This document shows positions 12,585-24,135 of a DNA stretch of 64,000 bases, piece after piece (within the stretch, counting starts at the first letter, position 1; each line of letters begins with the position of its first letter). The notes below the pieces were generated by a model. The model saw only the letters and a list, made by a program, of their open reading frames with translations, was not told the origin of the DNA and did not search any database. The position numbers and the translations under genes were made by a program. The stretch comes from Morchella semilibera (lineage: Eukaryota > Ascomycota > Pezizomycetes > Pezizales > Morchellaceae), in assembly GCA_009192285.1 (NCBI GenBank), contig CM018603.1, positions 1,273,304 through 1,337,303 of the forward strand, given 5' to 3'.

Positions 12585-12910
12585 TAGGCTATCGATACTG
12601 GAAAGGTGGTACAGTGCAACCCCGATAGGGGCATATGATCCGGAATGGAAATTCCTATACCACTATCGCAAATATACTTTACATGTATATCGAGAACAGA
12701 TTTGCTTGTATTCACCCGGGATTGGCCAACAACACGCTGCTATCGATAATATGCTACTATCACTATCGGGGTACCGCGTATTTCAATCACATTATATCAC
12801 TCGAAATATTGCTTAGTAACCGACTTAACCCCCAATTCCAAACTGAAGAACAACGTTTCAACTCTGTACAATTGTTATGATTAACAAAAGGGCTAGTTGT
12901 ATACAAGAAC
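12585..12910. other. Short intergenic gap between two convergent genes
   Basis: 326 bp between the thioesterase stop and the Argonaute 3' end. It should contain both 3' untranslated regions. I see no further gene or repeat. Confidence 0.6.
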
Positions 12911-15900
12911 TCACTGCCACCACTATATAAAGTAAATGTTAGTTAGGTAGAACTGGGTTCAAGTACGAGAAGATTACCATAGAAAATCGGATGTTCTGGT
13001 GGGCTTGAGCTAATTGGGGAATCCCCAATTGTTCGTCGGGCTCAGATGATCCACTTTTCAAATGTAGGCGGGCACGTTCACATGCAAGGCGGGCATAATA
13101 AACCGGCGGAACTAGAAATATCCCATTATCAGCCATGATCTCTAGAGAACATGAAGAGGAAATATAAATACCCATGCTTACTGCCGAGCTAGATCTACCA
13201 TATCCGTAGCATAGGTTGTTGCAGAGCTCTTGAAACGTACTAGCACTAAGATTGCTATCATCATGAACTGCCACATAATGGGTAGGGCGGGCGGTTCCTT
13301 GAAGTGCGATGTGAGCAACAAGGAAGATATCCTTTCCGTTGCCGTTTTCAACAACGGTTCCAGGAAGCACATTCCCTTTCTCGCCGAGGGATCCAGGACC
13401 CGGGAAAAAACGTGTATGATGCCGTTTAACGCAATTGATAACGGTGATGGGGGCGCTGGTAAGCTTCCTGAGCTCCTCCCACTCGGCTTTCAATTCAGAA
13501 CCATATCGTCCTTCAGAAAGCCCATCGCGAAAATAAATGATTCTTTCCGGAGTACGTACGGCCCGCGTGTAGCGATTAATGAGCTCCTTTACCATCCCAC
13601 TGAAGTTGTTTATCTTCTGGTCTAAAGGATCCTGTGAATCTGTCACCGCAGTGAACTGTGCACAATGTACATCATAGTTTGCCGCAAGGGCGACAAATGC
13701 CGGTGGCGGCGGAGTCAGTCGAAGCTGAGAAGCATTCGGGTATGATACATCGCATCCGATCACAAGAGTGGCCATACCCTTGAGAACTGGGTCATCAATA
13801 ATGGCATTTATTCCGCCTAGTTTGACGTTGATCTTCATTGCGATGTTCCCAAAGTATTGGGATTGCTTATTGGGTGCTATAGCTATAGCCTTATCGACAA
13901 GCATGCACTGTGAGGCAATACCCAACTTTGTGTCACAGATTTTTTTGATTTCGGCATATAGACCTGTCCCTCCTTTCTCAAACAGGAACAGTAGTAGATT
14001 TGGTCGAACCTTTTTCGTGACTAGAATCTTGTTGAGAAGCCCTAAAATAAGATCGAAATGGGTTCCCTGAGTGTTTCCAAAACTAATCAAAGGCACGCCC
14101 TCGGGAGTTAGGACCCCACATTTGGCAAATTCAAGGCTGCAGGTATTGATAAAATTTAAAAGCGTACTTTCATTCTGGCGGGTTCTTAGAGATCCGGGAT
14201 AATAGATCAGACCCCATTCAGTAACAGTTTGAGCCTAAAATTTTAGATCCTGAGCTTATGATTTTTGACTGGGATGGGCAAAGGATCTCCTTACCTTGAT
14301 GAATGTTTTACCAGTCAAATTCCAGCGTGCCTTAGCAACCCTTTCAGACCCCGTTTGGTATCGAGGAATCACAGGTTTCAGAACTGTAGCCGGGATCTGC
14401 ATAAATGTCGGATTTATCGACACTCCAAATTCCTTTAGTTCACGCTGCCTGTGCCAACTAAGTTTTTTCAAGCTCTCCTCGATCTGATCTTTGCGGATAT
14501 GCGGAGGTGCAGTCGCAAATTTGATAAAATCTGCAGTCTCTTTACCGTGTAGTGTCTCTTTCCAGCGCTCAAATTCGGCAACGAAACATAGCTCTAGCGG
14601 AAACATTTCCCCTTTTTTCGATTCGACCATAGGTAGGCTTGGGCATTGCAAAATGATATTATACTGTTGCCTGTAGTATTCTGCAACAGTTATTCTCTCC
14701 ATCACCATTGTTTCCTCGCCACTAACATGATCTTTGTAAAACCTTCTCACATTGAATGTTTCTGCAGAGGCGCCACGCCTAGTCAGTCTCATTACTCGTC
14801 TCACCATGTCCTTCTTTGGGCCTTCCTTTATGTGGTTGATCTTGAATCCAACGCCAAGAAATTTCCGTAGTGTGGTACCTAGACCTTGGTTTGTGCGATA
14901 TGTGTTTTCAACCTCATGTGAGTTTAACTTTGCCAAAGAGCAGACCGCCTCGAGAAAGTTGATACCAGGCTTGATGTATGCCGCGGTAGTGGTGTCAACA
15001 TTAACAGTAAGCTTTCCAAAGCGCACAGAAATGGTTTGGTAGAAACCACGCCAGGCTTCAAGTACATCGTTAGTGGAGGAGAGGGAAAGCTTTGTTGTCG
15101 ACACGTTTTCAAAATATGCCGTTGACTTATTACCATGACCAGTCTTAAATCTCTTCGATGGGTCAGAACGTAAAAGAGCATTCAGAAATTTCAAGCAGAG
15201 TTCAACTTGTTCTTCTCTGCTGAAATCAGCAACATCATGCAATGAGGTGGGGCGGCAGCTATCGTTTTGAAGCCACTTGATAAATGAGTCTGTACTGAGC
15301 TTTCCGGTGAAACCGATGTCAACGTTGCAGCCGAATGTTCTACCAGGGCGGGACCCCTGAAGTTCAAGGGGAAATCTATGAAGATCATTTCTGAATGGTA
15401 GTTTATGTGTTGACCAGCCAATAGAGACGCCATCGAAGATAAACCCATGTCCAAGTGTCTGTTTGATATCCGGATTCTCCATGACCTTTCTTACCATAGC
15501 TGGAGAACATTTTTTAGCCTCAGATTCGTCTAACGATCCGCCAGATCTCCTTAGATCGGCAGTAACTCGAATCTAATTGTGTACGTGAGTTTAAGGGCCG
15601 CACCCACTGAACGAAGGACAAGCATTAGAGGACTTACATCATATTGAAATATATCAATACACGGAAGAGATTGAACCTCAAAATGATTTGTGAACACTGT
15701 GGTTGCTGATCCACTTCGGGTGTTTTTATTCTGATAGGTTGGCTGATATTGTTTCAATTAGTCATTTAGGATGATATTAAGAGCACAGAAACCTACAAGC
15801 TCGAGGGGTTTCCCATTTTCTGGAATAGGAACTTTTTGCGGAAGCCTTTCTAACTTTTCTGCAATCCGTGGTGGAACATTGCCATTCCTGCTCCTCTCAA

Positions 15901-17251
15901 CAGGCCGGCCATCCCTGATACCATCTAGATAATTATTAATAAATTATTAAATCCAATGAATAAATCATTTAGGCTGTTTCGGTGCTTCACTTACTAAAGC
16001 CGTGTGGTTGACCTCCTTGCCAATCCTGGCCGCTTCTCTTATCATTAAAGTTAACCGCGGTGGTTCTTTCAAAAGAAGTTTTGCCAGGCCTTTGTCCTTG
16101 CTCTGGCCCTGGATTTTGCGCGCTGCGGGTAGCAGAGGTGCCGCCTACACCATTTGCCCCGTTTAGACTACTTGAGCTATATGCACCATGAGATGTGTGG
16201 GGGGCATGAGCAGCATATGCACCGTTTGTGTTACTTGTGCCGCTTACATTACTCGCACCATAAGAAGCATAAACACCGGGGGCAAAATTAGGGTGAGGGG
16301 AACCATAAGTAGTCTGGACACCATGTTGAGGACCATGAGTACCATTTGGACCATGTACATCCCTGGGATGGCCGTTCGGGGTCGGAGCAAACTTCCCATG
16401 GTCTTGCGACTGTCCTATATGCGGCCTATTTGCACCTGAAGTAGGTGAGTTATGGGTAGATTGATGTGGTAATCCTCGTGGGCCCGTTGGCGGCCCATTT
16501 ATACCTGACATTGGTGAACTATGGGCGGCTTGACGTGACAACAGCCCCCGCGGGCCCGCCGGCGGCCCACCTGCACCCGACATAGGTGAATTGTGGGCGG
16601 GTTGATGTGGTAATAGCCCCCGCTGGCCCGTTGGCGGCCCATTTGTACCTGAAATAGATGAATTGTGGGCGGGCTGGTGTTGCCCTCGCGGGCCCGTTGG
16701 TATTTTATTAGTACAGGGGAAAGAGGGGTTGGGGACACGTTGATGTGGTAGTAGCGTGTGCGGACCCTGTGAAAGCCCGTTGGCAGCCGCAATAGCGGAG
16801 TTGTGGACATGTTGGTGGGGCCGCCCCGCTGGCAGGCCAGTTGGTGGACTGGTGGACTGGTATGGTGTGATATTGGTTTTCACCATTCCACGTGGGCCGC
16901 TCGCTGCTACGGAGCTCCTTTCTGATACAGAGGTCTCATTGGATGACGACCGATGCCGAGAGGAGCTTTTTGGTGGTTAGTAAACTGAAGGAGAAAGGGA
17001 GGTGGAGAAAACGATAAAAAGAGCAGAGGGAGAGGCTTTGAGGTTGTAACCGCTCAAGAAGGGGGAATGGGAGTACGGAATACGTACTTGGAACTCTCAT
17101 CGGCATTATATGCACTATGCACAATTGAACAATCTTTTCGTTCTCTAACCTCAAGCTTTGGATGGCAAGCAGGCGAGCGTGAGCGGTCACGGGATCGGTG
17201 GTAGGAAGACCGCCCCGCATGGTCCCGATCACGGGATTCCCGAGAGGACAT
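12911..17251 (-). CDS. Argonaute (QDE-2/Ago1-like) with RS-rich, repeat-bearing N-terminus and altered slicer residues
   Basis: Small-RNA-guided silencing protein. I read eight exons (17251-17088, 16965-15995, 15924-15797, 15730-15638, 15572-14295, 14234-13172, 13111-12978, 12922-12911), all in phase, giving 1280 residues. Order: RS-rich start (SRDRDHAGRSSYHRSRDRSR), a Gly/Pro/His/Asn disordered region with ~24-residue tandem repeats (~113-230), N and linker domains, PAZ (~600-730), MID and PIWI. MID guide-anchoring residues are present (Y in LYAEIKK, Q in IASQC, K in MKINVKLGG). In PIWI the first and third Asp are present (IGCDVSYP ~1040; FRDGLSEG ~1115). By ungapped alignment to animal Ago2 the Glu-finger position is Gln (~1084) and the terminal His is Arg (VPPVYYARLAC, ~1240; codon CGC). 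Intron 6 (13112-13171, 60 nt) is stop-free and a multiple of three. The short last exon (WWQ) is the least certain. It could bind guides without slicing. Confidence 0.92.
16420..16790 (-). repeat. Coding minisatellite (~72-75 bp unit) in Argonaute exon 2
   Basis: About four to five diverged tandem copies encode a ~24-residue unit ending GPPTGPRG followed by HQPAHNSPMSG. Copies differ by substitutions but keep frame. The repeat lies entirely in the disordered N-terminal part, so copy-number change would alter linker length without touching the folded domains. Confidence 0.85.
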
Positions 17252-18004
17252 GGTAGGGGGATGAACTCCTTATGTTGTGTGTTGATAAAGAGACTGTGGT
17301 TGATGTGGAAGGAGGAGAGAGAAGATCGAGGGGAATTGGGCTGGAAGGGGACCAAGCTTAGTGGGGTAAAAAGATCAGAAGTAGATTAGATAAGATGAGC
17401 CAGTTGAAGTGGGAGGAGGATAATGGAGCTAACGGAGGTGCATGTATTAGGTGGAGAGGAAACACAACATAGAATCTGGTGGGGGGGTAGAAAAAATGAT
17501 GCACGCTGATAGCCAGAGGGAGGAAAGAACAAGTGCCATGAATGGTAATTATAACCTAGCGGCCCCTCAAATCAAACACGAATGAAGCCGGTGTATTGTG
17601 AAGAATTGAATGAACGAAGCTGTGTGATGGTGTCACGCTCTCGAGATCAATTGGGATGCAGAAGCTCAGTACAAATGCATATAGTGCAACCGAGGTCACC
17701 ACTTGATGATTCTAGCAGCAGTATCATTATTTTTGAACTAGGAACTCATATAATGTGCAGCAGCACGTAAAATTTCCACTCAAACAGCCCGAGGTTGAGA
17801 CCAACTCAAGTCTCGAACCCGTTGGACAAAACACGTGACCTGCTAATATATCGAGTGCTAGTTCATGATCGAGCCCATCACGGGCGTCTCGCCGCCCTAC
17901 CTTCTCTTTCTGAACCACAACAATCTGAATTACCGCCTCACATTCCAAAGTTACCACCCGCACATCATATACATAGCTACAGAATCACCTGCATTACAGC
18001 CATT
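17252..18004. other. Divergent promoter region between Argonaute and a membrane protein gene
   Basis: About 750 bp with a G/A-rich plus strand near 17280-17480. I see no coding signal or repeat. Both flanking genes start outward from it, so it should hold both promoters. Confidence 0.5.
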
Positions 18005-19359
18005 ATGAACATCAGAACCCAAATCACACAAAGCATCGCCGCCCTCAGTCCGCGAAAGTTGGAAAATAAACAGGATCATCTAAGTCACTCCACCGGGAAT
18101 ATACTTTTCATTACCGCTACAGTCGTCACGGTCTGTCTTAGTGGATGGATGACCCGTGGAATCCACAGGTACAGAGATATAACGACCTGTTGTTCCTGTA
18201 AGATGAAATCCCCTTCTGACCTTGGACCTCTAGAGCCCCACCGCTAATAAAGTGAATGTAGTGGCGATTGGAATGACCCCATTGACAGTCATGTACTTCA
18301 CACTTGGGAATGGGATGATTAATGGCGGACTCGGTATAAACAAAGATGCGGAGACATGTGTCGTAATCTCGACTATTATGATGTTTGCCTACTTCATTTT
18401 GAAGATGTATATGGGGTTCTTCTTCTTCAAGAAGGTATGCTCTCCTCTCCTCTTAGTCCTCTCCCGCTGAAGTATATAGACTGAAAATTTGGGTTAGCTC
18501 CGTGAAATCGTGCACATGGTTACGAAAGGCGACACCAGCACAGGTAAGCGGAGTAGTGCGGGGGGGTCTTTTTACTATGTTTTCCTCCCGCTTCTTCTGG
18601 TCTTCCTAGCTTGTGCTACTTCCTCTATCCTGAGGTACCTATCAAACCCTTCTTCCACCCCAAGGACTAGCTAACACACAACAGTATCGAAACGTCGCTC
18701 AAGATGCGTGACATTCCCCGCCCAGGAAAAGCGACCTATTGTGTTTTCACTATCTCCCGTTCTCACCTGCTCGTCCCCCTCTTTGGATTCACCACCACTA
18801 CCGCCTCCGCTACCTTTGCCCTTTCTTTTCTCTATTCCTCGCCCCTTTTTGCACGGGACGCGTGCCACCACCCAAACTCTCCCGCCGCTGGCATCGCTGC
18901 TCTCCTCAGTTCAATAGTCCCCTTCATTTGCTCAATCTGCTTCATTGCTAGGGGCGGAAGGAGTCTGTGTCATTGGTACAATTGGCATGTGCAGTAGATG
19001 TGGTCGTGATGCATGTACTTGTGTGGGCGGCCGAGGGGCAATGGAGCATCAGGAATAAGATAGCAAGGATGAAAGTATGCAGGTGCGTTCGGCTGCCGAG
19101 CCAGCTACTTGGCGGAAGAACTATTGAAGAGCGAAGGGCAAGGATTCAGGAGGTGAGAGAGATGCATAGAGCGATACAGTTGGAGGAAGAAATGCTTTTG
19201 AGGACTGATGACGAGGAAGATGAGGCGTACTTCGTGGATAGCAGTCTCGAGAATAAACATGGCTCAGGCTATAAGCATCATTGTCATGGTGATAAAAGCT
19301 CCATAAACTCCTTAGAGTATTATTCAAGCTCCCCGGACATGAGGGCGGAAAGAGAATAA
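18005..19359 (+). CDS. Uncharacterised fungal multi-pass (about seven-helix) membrane protein, apparent frameshift near 18950
   Basis: Exons 18005-18197, 18262-18434, 18498-18634 and 18685 onward; introns of 64, 63 and 50 nt with GCTAA(C/T) branch motifs. Hydrophobic segments: NILFITATVVTVCLSGW; LAIGMTPLTVMYFTLGNGM; VVISTIMMFAYFILKMYMGF; YYVFLPLLLVFLACATSS; LLVPLFGFTTTTASATFALS; AALLSSIVPFICSICFIA; VQLACAVDVVVMHVLVWAAE. The layout resembles a widespread Pezizomycotina seven-helix family of unknown function. The sixth segment is in the frame of exon 4 and the seventh in another frame (from about 18952). The only GT-AG intron I find that bridges them is a poor 35-nt GTCCCC..CTAG, so a one-base deletion or assembly error at about 18945-18965 is more likely. 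The C-terminus is charged and acidic (RTDDEEDEAYF). Function unknown. Confidence 0.6.
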
Positions 19360-19850
19360 ATGCCATAGACTTAAAAAAAATTATAACCCCCCTTCTACGC
19401 CATTTCAGAATTAATCTTCAATAGAGTTTTCAAGCATATGTATGTAAGACGTTAGATAGGCAGATCATAGCTTCATGCACACACATAGTTACTAAGTATT
19501 TCCGAGCTAAATAACTGACATTTAGTGAGCTAAATAATTTAAGCTCAAGGCCCTAAATTCTATAACTATCATCCAATTAACAATATTCCTGCGTATAATA
19601 TCTAGAGCAGGGCGAGAATTGGGGATAAAACTGTTAACTTTCAACTGTGGAAATGTTATCGTTAAGTCTTGAGCAATATTAATAAAGGTGGTAAGACGTA
19701 AAGCAACGGCTAATCAGACGGCTTAGATTCGACCTTTCGAACCCGGGTTATTCTTTTAATTTAATCAATCAATAGTACCCTCAGAAAAAAAAAAGTTAGC
19801 GGCTTTTACTAATAGATCTTTTTATCCCTCCTATCATAGTTGATCATCGC

Positions 19851-19979
19851 TCTCTACTCATGGTACGGTACTGCCAATATTAAAATGCCGCCAATTAATC
19901 AACCCGAGTTAAGTATCATTTGGTGGTAAAATATTAAGTAAGGGGCATTTTAATTTTGGCAGAGTGAGTAGAGTATTGC
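19851..19979. mobile_element. Short foldback (MITE-like) element
   Basis: The two ends are imperfect inverted repeats: CTGCCAATATTAAAATGCC near 19871 and its reverse complement (one mismatch) ending near 19966. CTCTACTCA is repeated inverted just outside. The left arm carries about ten extra bases relative to the right. There is no coding capacity. Confidence 0.6.
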
Positions 19980-21167
19980 GGGATCAGGGAAGCTTAGGGG
20001 ATAATTGCAATTAATACTGATTGGACCAACAAGATCGATTCTTTCCGGCGTCCTCCTACAAGATATCACTTTGCAAATTTGGTAAACCTAAACCTAATCC
20101 ATATCAATACATGTACTCTACTGTAGTTACTAAATATCCTTGCCAGTGACTGACGTCAGCATCTACATACTATTATTGCAGGACTTTAGTCAAAGAAAAA
20201 AACTTTGCATCAACAACCTCTCGCCCTGACGCAAAACAATATGACAGAGCATCGGGTATATAACCCGAAAAAGAAGGGAGTCTATATCTACCGGTTCCCC
20301 GCCCTCCCATACAACCTACTTTCGAGTCACTGCGAATTGAGACGAGCACAAGTATGTCCAAAGTCCTTGCCTCGACGCACTGATAAATTGATCAAGCTTA
20401 CCTTCCCCGCGCTCCCGACTTTGCGGAAAGACCCGTCCATTAAAACAGGATGATTCCAGGTCAGAAATCACATGTTAAGGGGGTCCAAACGTGTATTGTT
20501 CACTAATGCAAGAGTCGGTCTACAGGTGCTCCAAGAGCTCCGCATTTTAATTTGGTGGATTTTCAATGGCTGAAAGGTCCCGAGATTCGGTCTCGTTGCT
20601 CTTGAGCTTGTTAGTTGGCTCATTGATCCGAGAACTGGATATCTACGGGTAGCACAACCTATAAGTTCATACTTATAACCAATTGCACAACCACTGAACT
20701 TTCGATCCTAGCATTGTTACTTACAGGTAGTCTTGTCGCTAGAATATCTTGCGGTCCGCGCCGTGTAGGGCTAGGGTTCTTCTTGGCACCGTACATTGAC
20801 TGGAACAGCCATCCATTCCAGCCAGCCTTGCTTGCTTCCCGCACGTGCATTCGTCCAATGAGCACTCCCAGGACAATGAGGTTGACATGTCACCTGCACC
20901 TGGACGATCTCTGTTGTTCTATTTATATATCTGGGTGTGAGCTCAGCGAAGACTGGTACGACTCAGCTGATCGGAAAATTCTTGTGGTAGCGTAACCTGT
21001 TATGAGTACCTACTGACTTCAGACTTTGAAGTCGGTATCTTGCGGTGGCATGTACCATGGCGTGATAAAATGTCCTGCCCCCCTGTTGACGGTAATGGTT
21101 GGGAATGCATGAAAATCAATAGTTCGAACGACCTATGGCGTACGTACGCTTTCTGCACTTTGTGAAG

Positions 21168-21335
21168 TACAGTAGCAACTCGATATGCCGGATCGCCAAG
21201 ATCCTAAGGATTTCGTACGGGATAGCAAAAAATCCGGGATAGCAAATTGATTTTGCAGTAAAAAAAAAAAAAAAAATCCCAGAGGATTTTGTACGGGACA
21301 GCAAGAGATCTGGTGTATTGAGATCCGGAGTTGTA
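21168..21335. mobile_element. Degenerate pogo-like MITE (family B, copy 2)
   Basis: The left end TACAGTAGCAACTCGATATG matches the intact copy at 32754-32926 in inverted orientation. The interior also matches (GATTTCGTACGGGATAGC, poly-A stretch, GTACGGGACAGCA). The right end stops matching after GATCCGG, so one terminal repeat is eroded. The TA-start and CAGTCGCAACTCG-type end resemble Tc1/mariner-pogo ends. Confidence 0.8.
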
Positions 21336-21723
21336 TATCTCCTTGGTGCAATAGGTATTGCATGGTAGGTAAAATTCGCGGCCTACCCAAAATGTTATAT
21401 CATATCCATTCTAGGCAATAATTGACAGCATATAATCGCCTTCTCACTCAATAATTGGCAAGTTGTCAGTTTCAGCAGAAGCATGGACCAGGCCCTCCTA
21501 ATGGATAGTCATGTTAAACTGTGGAGGAATATTCTAAACGGAGTTTTATTACTTTCCGCCGTTGAGCTACAATTGTTGGAGTCGACATGATCCAATTCCA
21601 TCGCTAACTACAAAAAAAAAAAAAGGAACGTAAACACCAGAACCCCGGGTAAGAACATGAAAAGAAAACAAAAGAAATCCCAATCCCCCGAATCATATCA
21701 ATAATCCATCATATCACGTCACA

Positions 21724-22568
21724 TCACAAGAATTGAACAACAACCAATCCGGCCACAAGCGGCAGACCAAGGGTCATCTCCCAGTTTGAGATTGCGCTCC
21801 TACCAGCAGCATTCACCGTCTGCAGGGCCAAGACCCCGGTGTCGGTTGGTGATCCGGAGGCATTGACGTCGGCGGCAGTGACGTCGGCGGCAGTGCCAGT
21901 GGGTACAGCAGAGGTGACAAAGCCAGAGGCATCAGTGAAGACCGGCGAATCCGTGGCCGCAAAAGCTTCAGTAGCGGTCGGTGTCTCAGTGGCAGTAGGA
22001 TAACCAGTGGCTTCTGGACCCCCAGTGCCTGCGTTGGCTGAAGGAGTGGCCGATTCGGTGCCTATAGGGAACAATATTTAAATGATTAGAATGAAGATTG
22101 AGATATACAGAGAGGGGGGGGTTGTTGCGAACCATTGGCCCTCATCTGTGCACATGTGTTTGCAAACCTCGAAACAGCAACGGCGAACTGTGTAATATCC
22201 GTTTCTGGGCAGCTAGTCGTCATACACTGATAGGAGCTCTGATACAGTCCCGTTACGGTGGAATTAGTGAGATCAGGCTCGGGGATAGCACACAAACACT
22301 CCAGGTCCAGCGTGTCACTGAGTGTCAAGTTATGTTAGTATACGTTCAAGGCATTCGCGGTAATATAGGAAGTTGAAGCATACCCGCAAGTAATTTCAGT
22401 CTCATAGTAGGTAACAAGCCACTCCCAGCAGACAACTGTGCATTGGGGGATGTCATTGACGTATTCTTCTACGCTGGTATAGATATCGCAGTTCTCCTTG
22501 TCCTGGGCCGCAGTGAGACCAAAGAGCGAGAGCGCTACGGCAGCGGAGATGAGGGTAGAGTATCTCAT
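21724..22568 (-). CDS. CFEM-domain, probably GPI-anchored cell-surface protein
   Basis: Secreted or cell-wall protein of the fungal CFEM family, whose best-known members bind haem for iron acquisition or act at the cell surface. Three exons (22568-22384, 22317-22109, 22061-21724) give 243 residues. A signal peptide (about 1-21, ALSLFGLTAAQ) precedes eight regularly spaced cysteines: IPQCTVVC, EITCG, DLECLC, YQCMTTSC, ANTC. The Asp three residues before the CxC pair, the haem-iron ligand in characterised CFEM proteins, is present. A Ser/Thr/Ala/Pro-rich stalk (~125-215) and a C-terminal hydrophobic tail (LGLPLVAGLVVVQFL), preceded by small residues, fit a GPI signal. The 5' splice site of intron 2 could be GTATAT (used here) or GTTCGC; both keep frame. 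The ferric reductase lies 4.4 kb to the right on the same strand. Confidence 0.88.
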
Positions 22569-24135
22569 TTTGGTAACGGGTTTAGCTTATTTGATGCTTG
22601 GAGGTGGTGGTTACTGTTGTACTATGATGAGGATGTTGTTGTAATGCTTGGTGGTGATTTGGGCCTTGTGGGGGGAGGGTAGAGCTATTTATCTATTTCT
22701 CTACAGATGGTGGGAGGTGGAAATGATCAATACTGGTAATGATCATTGATGGATCATAGTTGATTAGTGGGCTACACATACGGTTAGCTAGAATACTCGA
22801 TTGCAATGTGGAGGATCTGCACAATTACAACCCTCTTCCACCCGAAAAAAGTGCACTTTCGAAGAAGAAAGAGCACCTCAAGGCAGAGAGAAGACCAGTA
22901 AATGCACTTGATAGGCCTGCTGCCCAGCCCATTGTTTTCCCGATGACGATTCGTGCAGGATTACGGCTGAGAAACAAAAAGGCAGGCTGTGTAAGTAATG
23001 CCTCAAGACATTGCCATTTTTTCTCTTTCACTTGTATGGTAGGTAGCGCAGGTACGCAGGAAAGAGTAAGAAGGCTAGCGCTATAGCAGCCAAGACGCTG
23101 GTATAAAGTACTGCCACCACCAACTGACGACAATAGCGATTTTAGTACGTACGTCCCCACACGTAGTGCCCTGCCACCTACTCAGCAAGGCTCTCATAAC
23201 CATAATTATAATACGTTGGGAGTACCTACTGGTACTGTAACGTCGGTATACCAGGGTACGGTACCATAAGGCGTAACTAGAGTAGATCTGCTATTTGGCG
23301 AATACGAGGCGGAACATAACATACCACAACGCTGACGACGTTGATAGGCTTGGTCTTGGCCTGCCTGCCTGCCTGCCTACCCCGCCCATGCCACATATAT
23401 ACCCCCAAGTAGGGTACTATCTACATGTAATTACGTCTCCATCTGGAAATTCATGCCTCCATTCCCCTCCATCCCCCCCTCCCCCCTCCTCCATAGATGC
23501 TACAACTAACAAGTACCAGTACCGGGTGCATACATACTCTCTACTATAGAGCCTACACGAGGGGCGATGCTGCGGCTGCATGTTTGGTACATATATGTAC
23601 CTACATGTGCACCAGCCAATCGTCCCCCTCTGTCTCATCTGCATTACATACCCGACCTAGAGTACTAAAGTACCAGGCTAAGCGAAGGAACCTTATAATT
23701 TGCTGCGAGAGTGACGACTTATGAATCTGACACCCCTCCCAGAAGTGGAAGTACCCCCGATTACCGGCCAAACATTGAGAAAAAATGATTCACGGGGGTC
23801 CTTCAGTCTGAAGCAGGTACATACTATGTACTACATGGTGTGTAAACTGCCGTTCCTCCTCCCCCCTCCCCCCCTCAAGGGAGTAGTAACGGTTACATAT
23901 ATGTTTTCTGGATTAGTCCTGAGTTAACTAGCAAGGGAGTCTATTCGATCGAGAAGAACAAGGTGCTGATGTGACGGGTATCTCCAGATGGTTTTGGGGA
24001 AGCTGGAATTCCCATTTGGGCGGAATATGTACACCCGCGGTAATTCCCATTTGTCGATGTTTGAATCGACTTAACTACTTACATGTACGTTTCAGCAAGC
24101 ACTGTCGACCAAGCATGTAGCGGTTGCCAAGAGGG

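Larger units (their letters stand above)
19360..21723. other. Gene-poor AT-rich stretch with two foldback elements
   Basis: No gene recognised. It holds a foldback element at about 19851-19979 and an eroded pogo-type element at about 21168-21335, both listed separately. The remainder is AT-rich without clear structure. Confidence 0.5.

Noticed and set aside
12923-12977. Argonaute C-terminus reading VIFSYLNPVLPN
   Set aside because: Those residues are translated intron (GTAATC..TATATAG with CTAAC); the spliced end is MWWQ.
19675-19765. TTCGAACCCGGG next to GACC, a possible tRNA or SINE
   Set aside because: No foldable cloverleaf and no clear A box.
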